From NCBI RefSeq assembly GCF_001423125.1, contig NZ_LMNW01000012.1:310656-374655 (forward strand): 64,000 nucleotides of DNA. Reading direction: 5' to 3'. The notes under the pieces were generated by a model. That model worked only from the letters and a program-made list of their open reading frames with translations. It did not search any database and was not told the DNA's origin. Positions 44,139-52,455 of this stretch are shown piece after piece. Position 1 is the stretch's first letter. Each line of letters opens with the position of its first letter. Origin of the DNA: Duganella sp. Leaf126 (GTDB lineage Bacteria; Pseudomonadota; Gammaproteobacteria; Burkholderiales; Burkholderiaceae_D). The position numbers and the translations under genes were made by a program.

Positions 44139-44164
44139 TGCAACGGTGTGCAACTGGATGCAAC
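44139..44164 (+). promoter_or_regulatory. Three phased TGCAAC repeats before amn
   Basis: TGCAAC occurs at 44139, 44149 and 44159, exactly 10 bp apart, so all copies face the same side of the helix. The third copy covers the expected -35 position of the amn promoter. Confidence 0.7.
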
Positions 44165-44180
44165 TTCGGCTGGCAGCCCT

Positions 44181-44186
44181 TACAAT
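44181..44186 (+). promoter_or_regulatory. Candidate -10 box of amn
   Basis: TACAAT stands 17 bp after the third TGCAAC repeat. There is no good TTGACA-type -35, which fits an activator-dependent promoter using the repeats. Transcription would begin near 44193. Confidence 0.55.
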
Positions 44187-44196
44187 GCCATTCAGC

Positions 44197-44244
44197 GAAC
44201 CTCGGAAAACCCTAGCGGATCGCGCAGCAGGTTTTACGAGGTTC
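44197..44244 (+). promoter_or_regulatory. 15-bp hairpin in the amn leader
   Basis: GAACCTCGGAAAACC (44197-44211) pairs with GGTTTTACGAGGTTC (44230-44244) with a single mismatch and an 18-base loop. It would form at the very 5' end of the amn mRNA and ends 28 bases before the ATG. No U-run follows directly, so a stabilising or regulatory role is likelier than plain termination. Confidence 0.7.
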
Positions 44245-44272
44245 CTTTCAGAGCTATCTTTTAAGGAGTCGT

Positions 44273-45790
44273 ATGTCACCGATCCGTCCTTCGAACCGAC
44301 CGTTCATCGCACCCGTGCAGTTCGACGATCCCGAAGCTGCGTTCGACCAGGTGCTGACCATTTACGACGCCGGCATCGAGCACCTGCGCGATGCCATGAA
44401 GCGCTTCGTGGCCGGTGAAGACGTGGGCGACCACGTGCGCGCCTGCTACCCGTTCGTGCGGGTCCACACCGATACCGTGGCCCGCGCCGATTCGCGCCTG
44501 GCGTTCGGCTTCGTGGCCGGCCCGGGCACGTATGAAACCACCGTGACCCGGCCCGACCTGTTCAAGCGCTATTACATCCAGCAGTTCAAGCTGCTGCTGA
44601 AAAATCACGGGCACCGCCAGCAGGTGCGCATCGAGGTCGGCACCAGCGCCCAGCCGATCCCGATCCACTTCTCGTTCGCCGAGCACGAACATATAGAAGG
44701 CAGCCTGACGATGGAGCGGCGCCTGCTGATGCGCGACGTGTTCGACCTGCCCAACCTGGCCGCGATGGACGACGGCATCGCCAACGGCACCCACGAGCCG
44801 GCGCCGGGCGAGGCGCAGCCGCTGGCGCTGTTTACGGCGCCGCGCGTGGACTACTCGCTGCAGCGGCTGCGCCATTACACGGGCACCTCGTGCGAACACT
44901 TCCAGAAGTTCGTCCTGTTTACCAATTACCAGTTCTACATCGACGAATTCGTCAAGCTCGGTCATGAGCTGATGGGCCAGGCGGCAGGGGAAGGGGACAA
45001 TGCCTACATCGCCTTCGTGGAACCGGGCAACCTGGTGACGCGCCGCGTGGGCCAGTCGGTGGCGCCGGGCGACGCCTACGGCACCCAGCCGCCACGGCTG
45101 CCGCAGATGCCCGGCTATCACCTGATCCGCGCCGACGGTTCGGGCATCTCGATGGTCAATATCGGCGTCGGTCCGGCCAACGCCAAGACCATTACCGACC
45201 ACATCGCCGTGCTGCGCCCGCACTGCTGGCTGATGCTGGGCCACTGCGCCGGGTTGCGCAACACCCAGGAACTGGGCGACTACGTGCTGGCCCACGGCTA
45301 CGTGCGCGAAGACCATGTGCTCGACGAAGACCTGCCGCTGTGGGTGCCGATCCCGCCGCTGGCGGAGGTGCAGGTGGCAATCGAGGCGGCGGTGGCCGAG
45401 GTGACCCAGCTCACCGGCCATGACCTGAAACGCGTGATGCGCACCGGGACCGTGGCCAGCACCGACAACCGCAACTGGGAGCTGCTGCCGCAGCGCACGC
45501 CCGAGCGCCGTTTCAGCCAGAGCCGCGCGATCGCGCTCGACATGGAAAGTGCAACCATCGCTGCCAACGGTTTCCGCTTCCGCGTCCCGTACGGCACGCT
45601 GCTGTGCGTGAGCGACAAGCCGATGCACGGCGAGATCAAGCTGCCCGGCATGGCCAACCAGTTCTACCGCGACCGCGTGGACCAGCACCTGCGCATCGGC
45701 ATCAAGGCGCTGGAGATGCTGCGCAATCTCGGCGTGGACAAGCTGCACAGCCGCAAATTGCGCAGTTTTACGGAGGTCGCCTTCCAGTAG
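44273..45790 (+). CDS. amn: AMP nucleosidase
   Basis: The 505-residue protein matches AMP nucleosidase over its length: an N-terminal regulatory part (FDDPEAAFDQVLTIYDAGIEHLRDAM) and a C-terminal nucleoside-phosphorylase-like catalytic half (MVNIGVGPANAKTITDHIAVLRPHCWLMLGHCAGLR, then IALDMESATIAANGFRFRVPYGTLLCVSDKP). It hydrolyses AMP to adenine and ribose 5-phosphate and adjusts the purine pool. TAAGGAG stands 5 bp before the ATG. It is divergent from the NRPS-like gene across 190 bp and is followed by a terminator. The upstream repeats and leader hairpin suggest it is well regulated. Confidence 0.95.
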   Translation: MSPIRPSNRPFIAPVQFDDPEAAFDQVLTIYDAGIEHLRDAMKRFVAGEDVGDHVRACYPFVRVHTDTVARADSRLAFGFVAGPGTYETTVTRPDLFKRYYIQQFKLLLKNHGHRQQVRIEVGTSAQPIPIHFSFAEHEHIEGSLTMERRLLMRDVFDLPNLAAMDDGIANGTHEPAPGEAQPLALFTAPRVDYSLQRLRHYTGTSCEHFQKFVLFTNYQFYIDEFVKLGHELMGQAAGEGDNAYIAFVEPGNLVTRRVGQSVAPGDAYGTQPPRLPQMPGYHLIRADGSGISMVNIGVGPANAKTITDHIAVLRPHCWLMLGHCAGLRNTQELGDYVLAHGYVREDHVLDEDLPLWVPIPPLAEVQVAIEAAVAEVTQLTGHDLKRVMRTGTVASTDNRNWELLPQRTPERRFSQSRAIALDMESATIAANGFRFRVPYGTLLCVSDKPMHGEIKLPGMANQFYRDRVDQHLRIGIKALEMLRNLGVDKLHSRKLRSFTEVAFQ

Positions 45791-45826
45791 CGGCCACGCC
45801 GCCGCGCCCGGATCCGCCACCCGCCG

Positions 45827-45848
45827 CCCGCCGCGCGCGGGTTTTTTT
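45827..45848 (+). terminator. Rho-independent terminator of amn
   Basis: CCCGC (45827-45831) pairs with GCGGG (45837-45841), then seven T. A longer alternative stem, CGCGCGGG with CCCGCGCG across the T-run, could work on the opposite strand. Confidence 0.8.
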
Positions 45849-45866
45849 ACGCCCGCGCGCAGGGCT

Positions 45867-45886
45867 TGATACCGGTTTCGATATCA
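45867..45886. promoter_or_regulatory. Operator 1 of the arabinose-polymer locus
   Basis: TGATACCGGTTTCGATATCA is a 20-bp imperfect palindrome 109 bp before the TonB receptor gene. It shares 16 of 20 positions with the site at 52326-52345. The architecture fits a LacI-type sugar regulator. Confidence 0.72.
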
Positions 45887-45994
45887 TAAAAGCCAAAAAA
45901 TTGATTGGTTTGTTTTCGCGCGCGCCCATAAGATCGGTTCATCGGCCGATACAGGCCGGGGTAACGACCCTATAACGACGAGCACTGGAGACAC

Positions 45995-48673
45995 ATGAAA
46001 CCCTCGAACTACGGGGCCGCACGGCCCTGCGCGCAGCATCGCCTGGTCCTGACGTCGGGCGCCGCACTGCTGGCCGCCGCCGGCCTGCTCACCACCTTGC
46101 CCGTACTGGCCCAGCAGGCCGCACCGGCTGCCACTGCCGCCAACTCTACCGCCGCCGACGCCAACGTGTCGGTGGTGACCGTCACCGGCATGCGCCGGGC
46201 GGCCGAGTCGGCGCAAAAGCTCAAGCAGGATGCCGACAACGTCATCGATTCCATCGTTGCCGACGATATTGGCAAGTTCCCGGACACGAACGTGGCGCAA
46301 ACCCTGGCCCGGGTGACCGGCATCCAGGTGCGCCGCGACGCCGGCGAAGCCAACTCCGTCCTGATCCGCGGCCTGCCCGGCATCGCCACGCTGCTCAACG
46401 GGCGCGAGATGTTTACCACCACCGGCCGCTACATCCAGCTGGCCGACATTCCGTCCACCATGCTGCAACGGGTGGACGTCTACAAGTCGCAAAGCGCCGA
46501 TCAGGTGGAAGGCGGCATCGCCGGTGTGATCGACGTGCGCACCAACCGGCCATTCGACTTCAAGGACTTTACCGCCAGCGCGCAGGTCGGCGCCAAGCAC
46601 AAGGACAAGGCAGGCGCCACCGATCCGGAACTGTCGGGCATGATCTCGAACCGCTGGCAAACCGGTTTCGGTGAAGTGGGCGCCCTGTTCGGCGTGTCGT
46701 CGGTGAAAGACCGCTTCCAGGAAGAGCGCGTGTTCCAGACCTTCCCGATCGATAAGAGCTTCGCGGCGCCCAACCTCACCGGTCCCGACCTGGTGGGGCT
46801 GCAGAACGTGCACGGCGAACGCAAGCGGCAGGCAGCCAACTATGCGTTCCAGTGGAAGCCCAACAAGGACCTGGAACTGTACGCCGAAGGGCTGTACACC
46901 AAGTACAAGAACAACGACCAGACCGATTTCTTTGTCGGCCTGCCTTGGGCCACGACGCCGGATCAGATCAAGGTCACCAAGATCCCCGGCACCGACCAGG
47001 CGCAGACCATCGATTCGACCAACAGCTACACCATCCTGTCCACGCAGGCGCGTGCCTCCGAAAACACCACCTGGCAAAGCGCCGTCGGCGCCAAATGGCG
47101 CGTGGCGCCAGGCCTGCGCGCCAGCACCGAGCTGGCCAGGACGAACAGCAAGTATGACTGGGTCAATCCGATCCTGGACACCAGCACCACCGCAGCGGCG
47201 GCTTCCATCCGGACCAATGCCGACAAGAGCCCGTATGCGCAATACACGGGCGCCGGCCTGACCGACCCGACCAAGATCGTCCTTTCGCAGTTCTTCGACC
47301 GGTATGGCTACGATCGCGGCAAGTCGACCGACTGGCGGGCGGACGCCACCTGGACCCCGGAAAACGACGGCTTCCTGAAAGACGTGAACTTCGGCGTGCG
47401 CTACAACGAGCGCCAGGCCAGCTCGATCAAATCGTTCGAAGGCAGTGTGCCGGCGCAGAATCCCGCCACCATGGCCAGCATCCCCGGCCTGTCGTGCACG
47501 TCGCCGGCGCTGTCGGAGAATTTCGGCACTTCGGGATGGGCCACGCCGTGCGCGAACTTCCTGGTCAATAACACTGCCACGATCCGGGCCGCCGTTACCG
47601 GCAACGCTGCGGCGAGGGCGATCGATCCGGCGTCGTTCTTCGAGAACACCGAGAAGAACTATGCAGCGTACGTGACGACCCGGGTCGGCTTTGACCTCGG
47701 TGCCTACCCGGTTGACGGGGTCGTGGGCGTGCGGGTATCGAAGACCGATTCGACCATCAATGCCAATAATGCGACGACGTCGGGCGCCACGACCACCTAC
47801 GCGCCGACCAGCATCGACACCTCGGGCACCGAGGTGCTGCCGAGCGCGAACTTCAAACTGGCGATCCGCAAGGACCTGCTGGCCCGTTTCGCGTACAACA
47901 AGACGCTCACGCGCCCCGATTTTGCACAACTCAATCCGGCCACCGCCTACGTCAATCCGAATGTCACCACCACGCCCGCCACGGCGTCCGGCGGCAATCC
48001 CGGTCTGAAACCGTTCACGGGCCAGAATTTCGACGCCACGCTCGAATGGTATTTCGCGTCCACCGGCTCGGTCAGCGGCACCGTGTTCCGTCATAATTTC
48101 GACGGTTACATCATGAACCAGCGTTCGAGCGAGATCTACCAGGGTATCAACTACACGGTCACCCGTCCGTTCAATACCGACAAGGGCCACCTGCAGGGCG
48201 TGGAACTGGCGTACCAGCAGTTCTACGACACCTTGCCGGGCTGGCTGAGCGGCCTCGGTCTGCAGGCCAACGTCACCTACACCCAGGGCGGCGTCGATTC
48301 GTCGATCGACCCTACCATCGCCGACAAGCCGTTCGCCGGCATGTCGCGGCTGTCGTACAACATCGTCGGGCTGTACGAGAAGGACGCGTGGTCGGCGCGG
48401 CTGGCCTACAACTGGCGCTCGAAGTTCACCCAGGTATACAGCGATTCGACCGATGTCAACAACCCGGTGCGCAAGGACCTGATTGCTGCACCGATTTCCT
48501 CGCTCGACGGCTCGCTCAGCTACAAGCTGACCAGGCAGGTCACGCTGAACCTGACCGGCACCAATCTGCTCAACTTCAAGTACCGCGATTACTGGGATAA
48601 CGAGAACATCTTCCCGCGCGATACCCGCAGCTACGATCGCACGGTGGGCCTGTCGATGAATGTCAAGTATTAA
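45995..48673 (+). CDS. TonB-dependent receptor, carbohydrate type
   Basis: The 892-residue protein has a signal region ending near VLAQQA, a TonB box (VSVVTVTGMRRA), a plug domain (ADDIGKFPDTNVAQTLARVTGIQVRRD...SVLIRGLPG) and a large barrel ending NVKY. The plug sequence is of the Xanthomonas/Caulobacter TonB-receptor class that takes up oligosaccharides. As first gene of a locus with GH43, GH51, GH97 and GH127 enzymes, it should bring arabinose-containing oligosaccharides across the outer membrane. It is preceded by the palindrome at 45867-45886 and followed 35 bp later by a sugar symporter gene. Confidence 0.92.
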   Translation: MKPSNYGAARPCAQHRLVLTSGAALLAAAGLLTTLPVLAQQAAPAATAANSTAADANVSVVTVTGMRRAAESAQKLKQDADNVIDSIVADDIGKFPDTNVAQTLARVTGIQVRRDAGEANSVLIRGLPGIATLLNGREMFTTTGRYIQLADIPSTMLQRVDVYKSQSADQVEGGIAGVIDVRTNRPFDFKDFTASAQVGAKHKDKAGATDPELSGMISNRWQTGFGEVGALFGVSSVKDRFQEERVFQTFPIDKSFAAPNLTGPDLVGLQNVHGERKRQAANYAFQWKPNKDLELYAEGLYTKYKNNDQTDFFVGLPWATTPDQIKVTKIPGTDQAQTIDSTNSYTILSTQARASENTTWQSAVGAKWRVAPGLRASTELARTNSKYDWVNPILDTSTTAAAASIRTNADKSPYAQYTGAGLTDPTKIVLSQFFDRYGYDRGKSTDWRADATWTPENDGFLKDVNFGVRYNERQASSIKSFEGSVPAQNPATMASIPGLSCTSPALSENFGTSGWATPCANFLVNNTATIRAAVTGNAAARAIDPASFFENTEKNYAAYVTTRVGFDLGAYPVDGVVGVRVSKTDSTINANNATTSGATTTYAPTSIDTSGTEVLPSANFKLAIRKDLLARFAYNKTLTRPDFAQLNPATAYVNPNVTTTPATASGGNPGLKPFTGQNFDATLEWYFASTGSVSGTVFRHNFDGYIMNQRSSEIYQGINYTVTRPFNTDKGHLQGVELAYQQFYDTLPGWLSGLGLQANVTYTQGGVDSSIDPTIADKPFAGMSRLSYNIVGLYEKDAWSARLAYNWRSKFTQVYSDSTDVNNPVRKDLIAAPISSLDGSLSYKLTRQVTLNLTGTNLLNFKYRDYWDNENIFPRDTRSYDRTVGLSMNVKY

Positions 48674-48708
48674 GCAGTCCGGTGGATTGATGGAGAGGTA
48701 GCAGGCAG

Positions 48709-50064
48709 ATGTCGAATCAAAAATTATCGCTGTTGGAAAAAGTGGGGTTCGGCGCCGGTGACATGGCGCTGAACGTGGTGATTTCGTCGATGATGTTGAT
48801 CATCACGTTCTTCTACACCGACATCTACGGTCTGAAGACGTCCGACCTGGCCTTGCTGTTCCTGGTCGTCAAGGTGGTAGGGGCCATCGGCGACCTGGTG
48901 GTGGGCCAGCTGACCGACCGCTATACCAGCCTGCGCATGGGCCGCTACCGTCCTTGGCTGCTGGCGCTGGCCATCCCGTACGGCGTCAGCGTGTTCTTCG
49001 TGTTCACCACGCCGGACTGGGCGTACAGCGCCAAGCTGGTGTGGGCCTATTCCACCTACATCATCATGACCCTGATGACGTCCGGCGTCGGTGTGGCGTA
49101 TATCTCGCTGCCCAGCAGCCTGACCGACGATCCGCAGGACCGGCTGTCGGCCAACGGCTACCGGCTGTTCTTCGCCAAGATCGGCGCCTTCATGGTGACG
49201 GTGGTGGTGCCGTTCCTGTCCGAGCGCTGGGGCGGCGGCAATCCGGCCGTCGGCTACCAGGCGGCGATGGCCGTGATGGCCGTGGTGGGCGTGCTGCTAT
49301 TCCTGTTCTGCGTGTTCGCCACCACCGAACGGGTACGCCACGTGGTGCAGCGCCAGCCGCTGGGCGACCAGATCAAGCTGCTGCTGAAAAACGACCAGTG
49401 GCTGATCCTGTGCGGCGTGTGCGTGGTGGGCACCGTGGGCTACGTGGTGCGGGCGTCGGCCGCCATCTATTACGCCAAGTACTACCTGGGCGGGAATACC
49501 GCCACGGTGTCCACCTTTCTGTCGATCGGCGTGGTGGCGGCCATCCTCTCGATGATCGCCTCGACCTGGACCACCAAGTTCTATTGCAAGGTCAAGCTGT
49601 TCCGCTGGTCGCAGATCGCGGTCGGCGCGATCAGTGCGCTGATCTATTTTGTCGTCAAGCCCGGCGATGTGATGCTGGCGTTCGTGCTGTACTTCGTGCT
49701 GTCGTTCGTGGTGGACCTGCATGCGCCGGTGTTCTGGTCGGCGATCGCCGAAACGATCGATTACGGCCAGGTCAAGACCGGCAAGCGCGTATCGGGCTTT
49801 GCCTATGGCGGCATCTCGGTCTGTCAGAAAGCGGGCATGGGCATTGCCGGGGTGTTGGTGGGGTGGCTGCTTACGTATTTCCAGTACGCGCCCAACCATG
49901 AACAGACGCCGTTTGCGCTGCACGGCATCGTGCTGATGGTGACGCTGATCCCGGGCTTCTTCCACACCGTGATGGGACTGATGATGTTCCGCTACCGCGT
50001 GACGGACCGTTATTATGCGCAGGTGAAGCAGCAGATGCAGTCTTCGCCTGCCCCCACACTGTAA
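48709..50064 (+). CDS. GPH-type sugar/cation symporter
   Basis: The 451-residue inner-membrane protein has about 12 helices and the glycoside-pentoside-hexuronide (MelB-like) pattern: LSLLEKVGFGAGDMALNVV at the start, then VVGAIGDLVVGQLTDRYTSLRMGRYRPWLL, the typical loop 2-3 motif. It imports glycosides or pentosides with H+ or Na+. Between the outer-membrane receptor and a GH43 enzyme that lacks a signal peptide, it probably brings arabino-oligosaccharides into the cytoplasm. AGGTAG precedes the ATG, and the next gene follows after 26 bp. Confidence 0.92.
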   Translation: MSNQKLSLLEKVGFGAGDMALNVVISSMMLIITFFYTDIYGLKTSDLALLFLVVKVVGAIGDLVVGQLTDRYTSLRMGRYRPWLLALAIPYGVSVFFVFTTPDWAYSAKLVWAYSTYIIMTLMTSGVGVAYISLPSSLTDDPQDRLSANGYRLFFAKIGAFMVTVVVPFLSERWGGGNPAVGYQAAMAVMAVVGVLLFLFCVFATTERVRHVVQRQPLGDQIKLLLKNDQWLILCGVCVVGTVGYVVRASAAIYYAKYYLGGNTATVSTFLSIGVVAAILSMIASTWTTKFYCKVKLFRWSQIAVGAISALIYFVVKPGDVMLAFVLYFVLSFVVDLHAPVFWSAIAETIDYGQVKTGKRVSGFAYGGISVCQKAGMGIAGVLVGWLLTYFQYAPNHEQTPFALHGIVLMVTLIPGFFHTVMGLMMFRYRVTDRYYAQVKQQMQSSPAPTL

Positions 50065-50090
50065 ATACCTGTAACTTACTTGCAAACCCG

Positions 50091-51056
50091 ATGGCCACTC
50101 CAAGCACTCCACAACCTGTCCTGCAACCGCTGATCGAACAGCGCGCCGACCCGTTCATCATGCGTCACACGGACGGCTATTATTATTTCACCGCTTCGGT
50201 GCCGCAATACGACCGCATCGAGCTGCGCCGCGCCAAGACCATCGCCGGCCTGGCGGATGCCGAGAAGGTCGATGTCTGGCACAAGCCCGACACCGGCCCG
50301 TATAGTGAACTGATCTGGGCGCCCGAGCTGCACTTCAACGATGGCGCCTGGTATGTCTATTTTGCGGCCGCGCCGAGCCGCGAGATCAAGCACAAGCTGT
50401 TCCAGCATCGTATGTATGCGATCCGCAATACCAGCGCCAATCCACTGGAAGGCGCGTGGGAATTCATGGGCCGGATCGACACCGGCATCGACACCTTCTG
50501 CCTCGACGCCACCACCTTTACCCACCGCGGGCAGCTGTACTACCTGTGGGCGCAGAAGGATGTGGCCATCGAAGGCAATTCCAACTTGTACATCGCGCCG
50601 ATGAAAACCCCGTGGCAGCTGGGCGGGCCGCCGGTCATGCTGAGCAAGCCGGAATTCGACTGGGAGACGCGCGGCTTCTGGGTCAACGAGGGACCGTCGG
50701 TCCTGCAACGCAACGGCAAGATCTTCATCACCTACTCGGCCAGCGCCACCGACGAGAACTACGCGATGGGCCTGCTGTGGGCCGACGACGACGCCGACGT
50801 GCTGGACCCGGCGGCATGGACCAAGAGCGCGCAACCGGTGCTGCAGACCTGCTTCGAGCACGGCGTGTACGGGCCCGGTCATAACAGTTTCACCATCGGC
50901 GACGATGGTGAAACCGTCATGTTGGTTTATCATGCCAGGACTTACACCGAGATCATCGGCGACCCGCTGTGGAATCCGGACCGTCATACCTATGTCAAGC
51001 CGCTCAAGTGGGACGGGCAGGGGATGCCGGTGTTCGGCAAGCCATCGATCGCCTGA
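50091..51056 (+). CDS. intracellular GH43 glycosidase
   Basis: The 321-residue protein has the five-bladed GH43 fold with general base Asp20 (QRADPFIMRHTDGYYYFTAS), the pKa-modulating Asp139 (TFCLDATTF) and general acid Glu200 (FWVNEGPSV). There is no signal peptide, so it acts in the cytoplasm. GH43 covers arabinofuranosidases, xylosidases and arabinanases; the context favours alpha-L-arabinofuranosidase on imported oligosaccharides. It follows the symporter gene by 26 bp. Confidence 0.9.
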   Translation: MATPSTPQPVLQPLIEQRADPFIMRHTDGYYYFTASVPQYDRIELRRAKTIAGLADAEKVDVWHKPDTGPYSELIWAPELHFNDGAWYVYFAAAPSREIKHKLFQHRMYAIRNTSANPLEGAWEFMGRIDTGIDTFCLDATTFTHRGQLYYLWAQKDVAIEGNSNLYIAPMKTPWQLGGPPVMLSKPEFDWETRGFWVNEGPSVLQRNGKIFITYSASATDENYAMGLLWADDDADVLDPAAWTKSAQPVLQTCFEHGVYGPGHNSFTIGDDGETVMLVYHARTYTEIIGDPLWNPDRHTYVKPLKWDGQGMPVFGKPSIA

Positions 51057-51066
51057 TGTTAAAAAC

Positions 51067-51093
51067 TGGGCCCCCGCCTGCGCAGGGGCGACG
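51067..51093 (-). repeat. REP-like repeat, inverted copy
   Basis: A 27-bp element with the palindromic core CCCCGCCTGCGCAGGGG. Read on the minus strand it matches the element at 51165-51191 with a few changes. The two form an inverted pair about 70 bp apart in the gap between the GH43 and galM genes. Confidence 0.7.
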
Positions 51094-51164
51094 GAGCTGG
51101 CTGCAACGGTTGATTTATCGTCATCGCATCGTATGCGCGACAAAGTCACCGATACAGGTCGATC

Positions 51165-51191
51165 CGTCATCCCCGCGCAGGCGGGGATCCA
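51165..51191 (+). repeat. REP-like repeat, direct copy
   Basis: A 27-bp element beginning CGTCATCCCCGCGCAGG and ending GGATCCA, with core CCCCGC..GCGGGG. An identical copy is at 54245-54271. Such extragenic palindromes are widespread in proteobacteria. Confidence 0.75.
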
Positions 51192-51206
51192 ATCGACACC
51201 ACGCCA

Positions 51207-51235
51207 CGGCCGGAAAGGGTGATTCCTTCCGGCCG
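51207..51235. promoter_or_regulatory. Hairpin upstream of galM
   Basis: CGGCCGGAA (51207-51215) and TTCCGGCCG (51227-51235) are perfect arms with an 11-base loop, ending 20 bp before the galM ATG and just above its ribosome-binding site. It may terminate, protect or set the level of the galM part of the transcript. Confidence 0.5.
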
Positions 51236-51255
51236 CATTCACATGGAGACACCCG

Positions 51256-52314
51256 ATGCAAGCCACGATTACCGAAGCCCCGTTCGGTCAGCTGCCCGAC
51301 GGCCGCGCCGTCACCGAATACACGCTCACCAACGCCAGCGGCATGATCGTCAAGATTCTCGACCTGGGCGGCGTGATCACTGAAATCCACGTGCCCGACC
51401 GCGACGGCAAACTGGCCGACGTGGTCTGCAGCTTCGACGACGTCGCCGCCTACCTGGGCGAATCGCATTACTTCGGCGCGCTAATCGGCCGTTACGGCAA
51501 CCGCATCGCCAACGGCCGCTTCACGCTGGACGGCAAGCAGTACCAGCTCGACGTCAACAACGGCGTCAACCACCTGCACGGCGGCACCGACGGCTTCCAC
51601 CGCCGCCTGTGGACAGCCGAAACCTTCACCACGCCCACCTCGGCGGGCCTGATCCTCAGTTACCTGAGCGCCGACGGCGAGCAGGGCTACCCGGGCCAGC
51701 TCGACACCACGGTCATTTACGAGCTGCGCGCCGCGAACGAATTGCGCATCGCCTTCCATGCCATCACCGACCACGCCACGCCGGTCAACCTGACCAATCA
51801 TGCCTACTTCAACCTGGCCGGCGGCGGCGACATACTCGGCCACGAACTGACCATCCACGCCGACCGCTACACGCCGATCGACGAGGTGCAGATTCCGCTC
51901 GGCCCGCTCGCGCCGGTGGCCGGCACGCCGTTCGACTTCCGCACCCCGCACGCCATCGGCGAGCGGATCGACGCCGATGACGGGCAACTGCGCAACGGCG
52001 CCGGCTACGACCATAACTTCGTGCTGGCCAGGCCGCAGGAAGCTGCACTGGCGCTGGCGGCGCGCGTGCGCGAACCGGGCTCGGGCCGGGTGCTCGAGGT
52101 CTGGACCCAGGAACCGGGCATCCAGTTCTACAGCGGTAACTTCCTTGGCGACGCCATCCGCGGCAAAGGGCGCACCTACGGCCACCGCAGCGCGTTTTGC
52201 CTGGAACCCCAGCATTTTCCCGATTCGCCCAACCAGCCCGACTACCCATCGACGATCCTGCGCCCCGGCGCCGAGTACGCGACCGTGATGGCTTACCGGT
52301 TCACGACCGACTGA
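51256..52314 (+). CDS. galM: aldose 1-epimerase
   Basis: The 352-residue protein has the galactose mutarotase fold and catalytic motifs: LIGRYGNRIANGRF, NHLHGGTDGFHRRLW, a His in VNLTNHAYFNLAG and Asp/Glu in GYDHNFVL and EVWTQEPGIQFYSGN. It interconverts alpha and beta anomers of aldoses, supplying the right anomer to a sugar dehydrogenase. No signal peptide. The locus context suggests arabinose or xylose as substrate. It follows the GH43 gene by 199 bp holding a repeat pair and a hairpin. Confidence 0.92.
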   Translation: MQATITEAPFGQLPDGRAVTEYTLTNASGMIVKILDLGGVITEIHVPDRDGKLADVVCSFDDVAAYLGESHYFGALIGRYGNRIANGRFTLDGKQYQLDVNNGVNHLHGGTDGFHRRLWTAETFTTPTSAGLILSYLSADGEQGYPGQLDTTVIYELRAANELRIAFHAITDHATPVNLTNHAYFNLAGGGDILGHELTIHADRYTPIDEVQIPLGPLAPVAGTPFDFRTPHAIGERIDADDGQLRNGAGYDHNFVLARPQEAALALAARVREPGSGRVLEVWTQEPGIQFYSGNFLGDAIRGKGRTYGHRSAFCLEPQHFPDSPNQPDYPSTILRPGAEYATVMAYRFTTD

Positions 52315-52325
52315 GTGCGCCGATC

Positions 52326-52345
52326 TGATATCGTTTTCGATATCG
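52326..52345. promoter_or_regulatory. Operator 2 of the arabinose-polymer locus
   Basis: TGATATCGTTTTCGATATCG matches operator 1 at 16 of 20 positions and is a near-perfect palindrome. It lies 110 bp before the dehydratase gene, nearly the same distance as operator 1 from its gene. Confidence 0.75.
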
Positions 52346-52455
52346 AAGTCGTTTTATAAATTATTGGAAAGTTATCTCGCACCATCTTAGACTGGCGCAT
52401 CGCTGCAAGGGGCGCCACGCCGCGCCCGCGCACAGGAATAACCGAGGAGATTTGC

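Noticed and set aside
44197-44244. A classical attenuator with rho-independent terminator before amn
   Set aside because: The right arm is not followed by a U-run and no leader peptide or competing stem is evident, so I list it as a hairpin of unknown action.
39988-44418. A very long open frame (about 1476 codons) on the plus strand opposite the NRPS-like gene
   Set aside because: It is the antisense shadow of a GC-rich gene; its translation is Arg/Gln/His/Ala-rich without any domain, while the minus strand carries clear adenylation and carrier motifs.
51067-51191. A CRISPR array, suggested by repeated palindromic units
   Set aside because: Only paired, inverted units with unequal spacing occur and no cas gene is near; they are REP-like elements.
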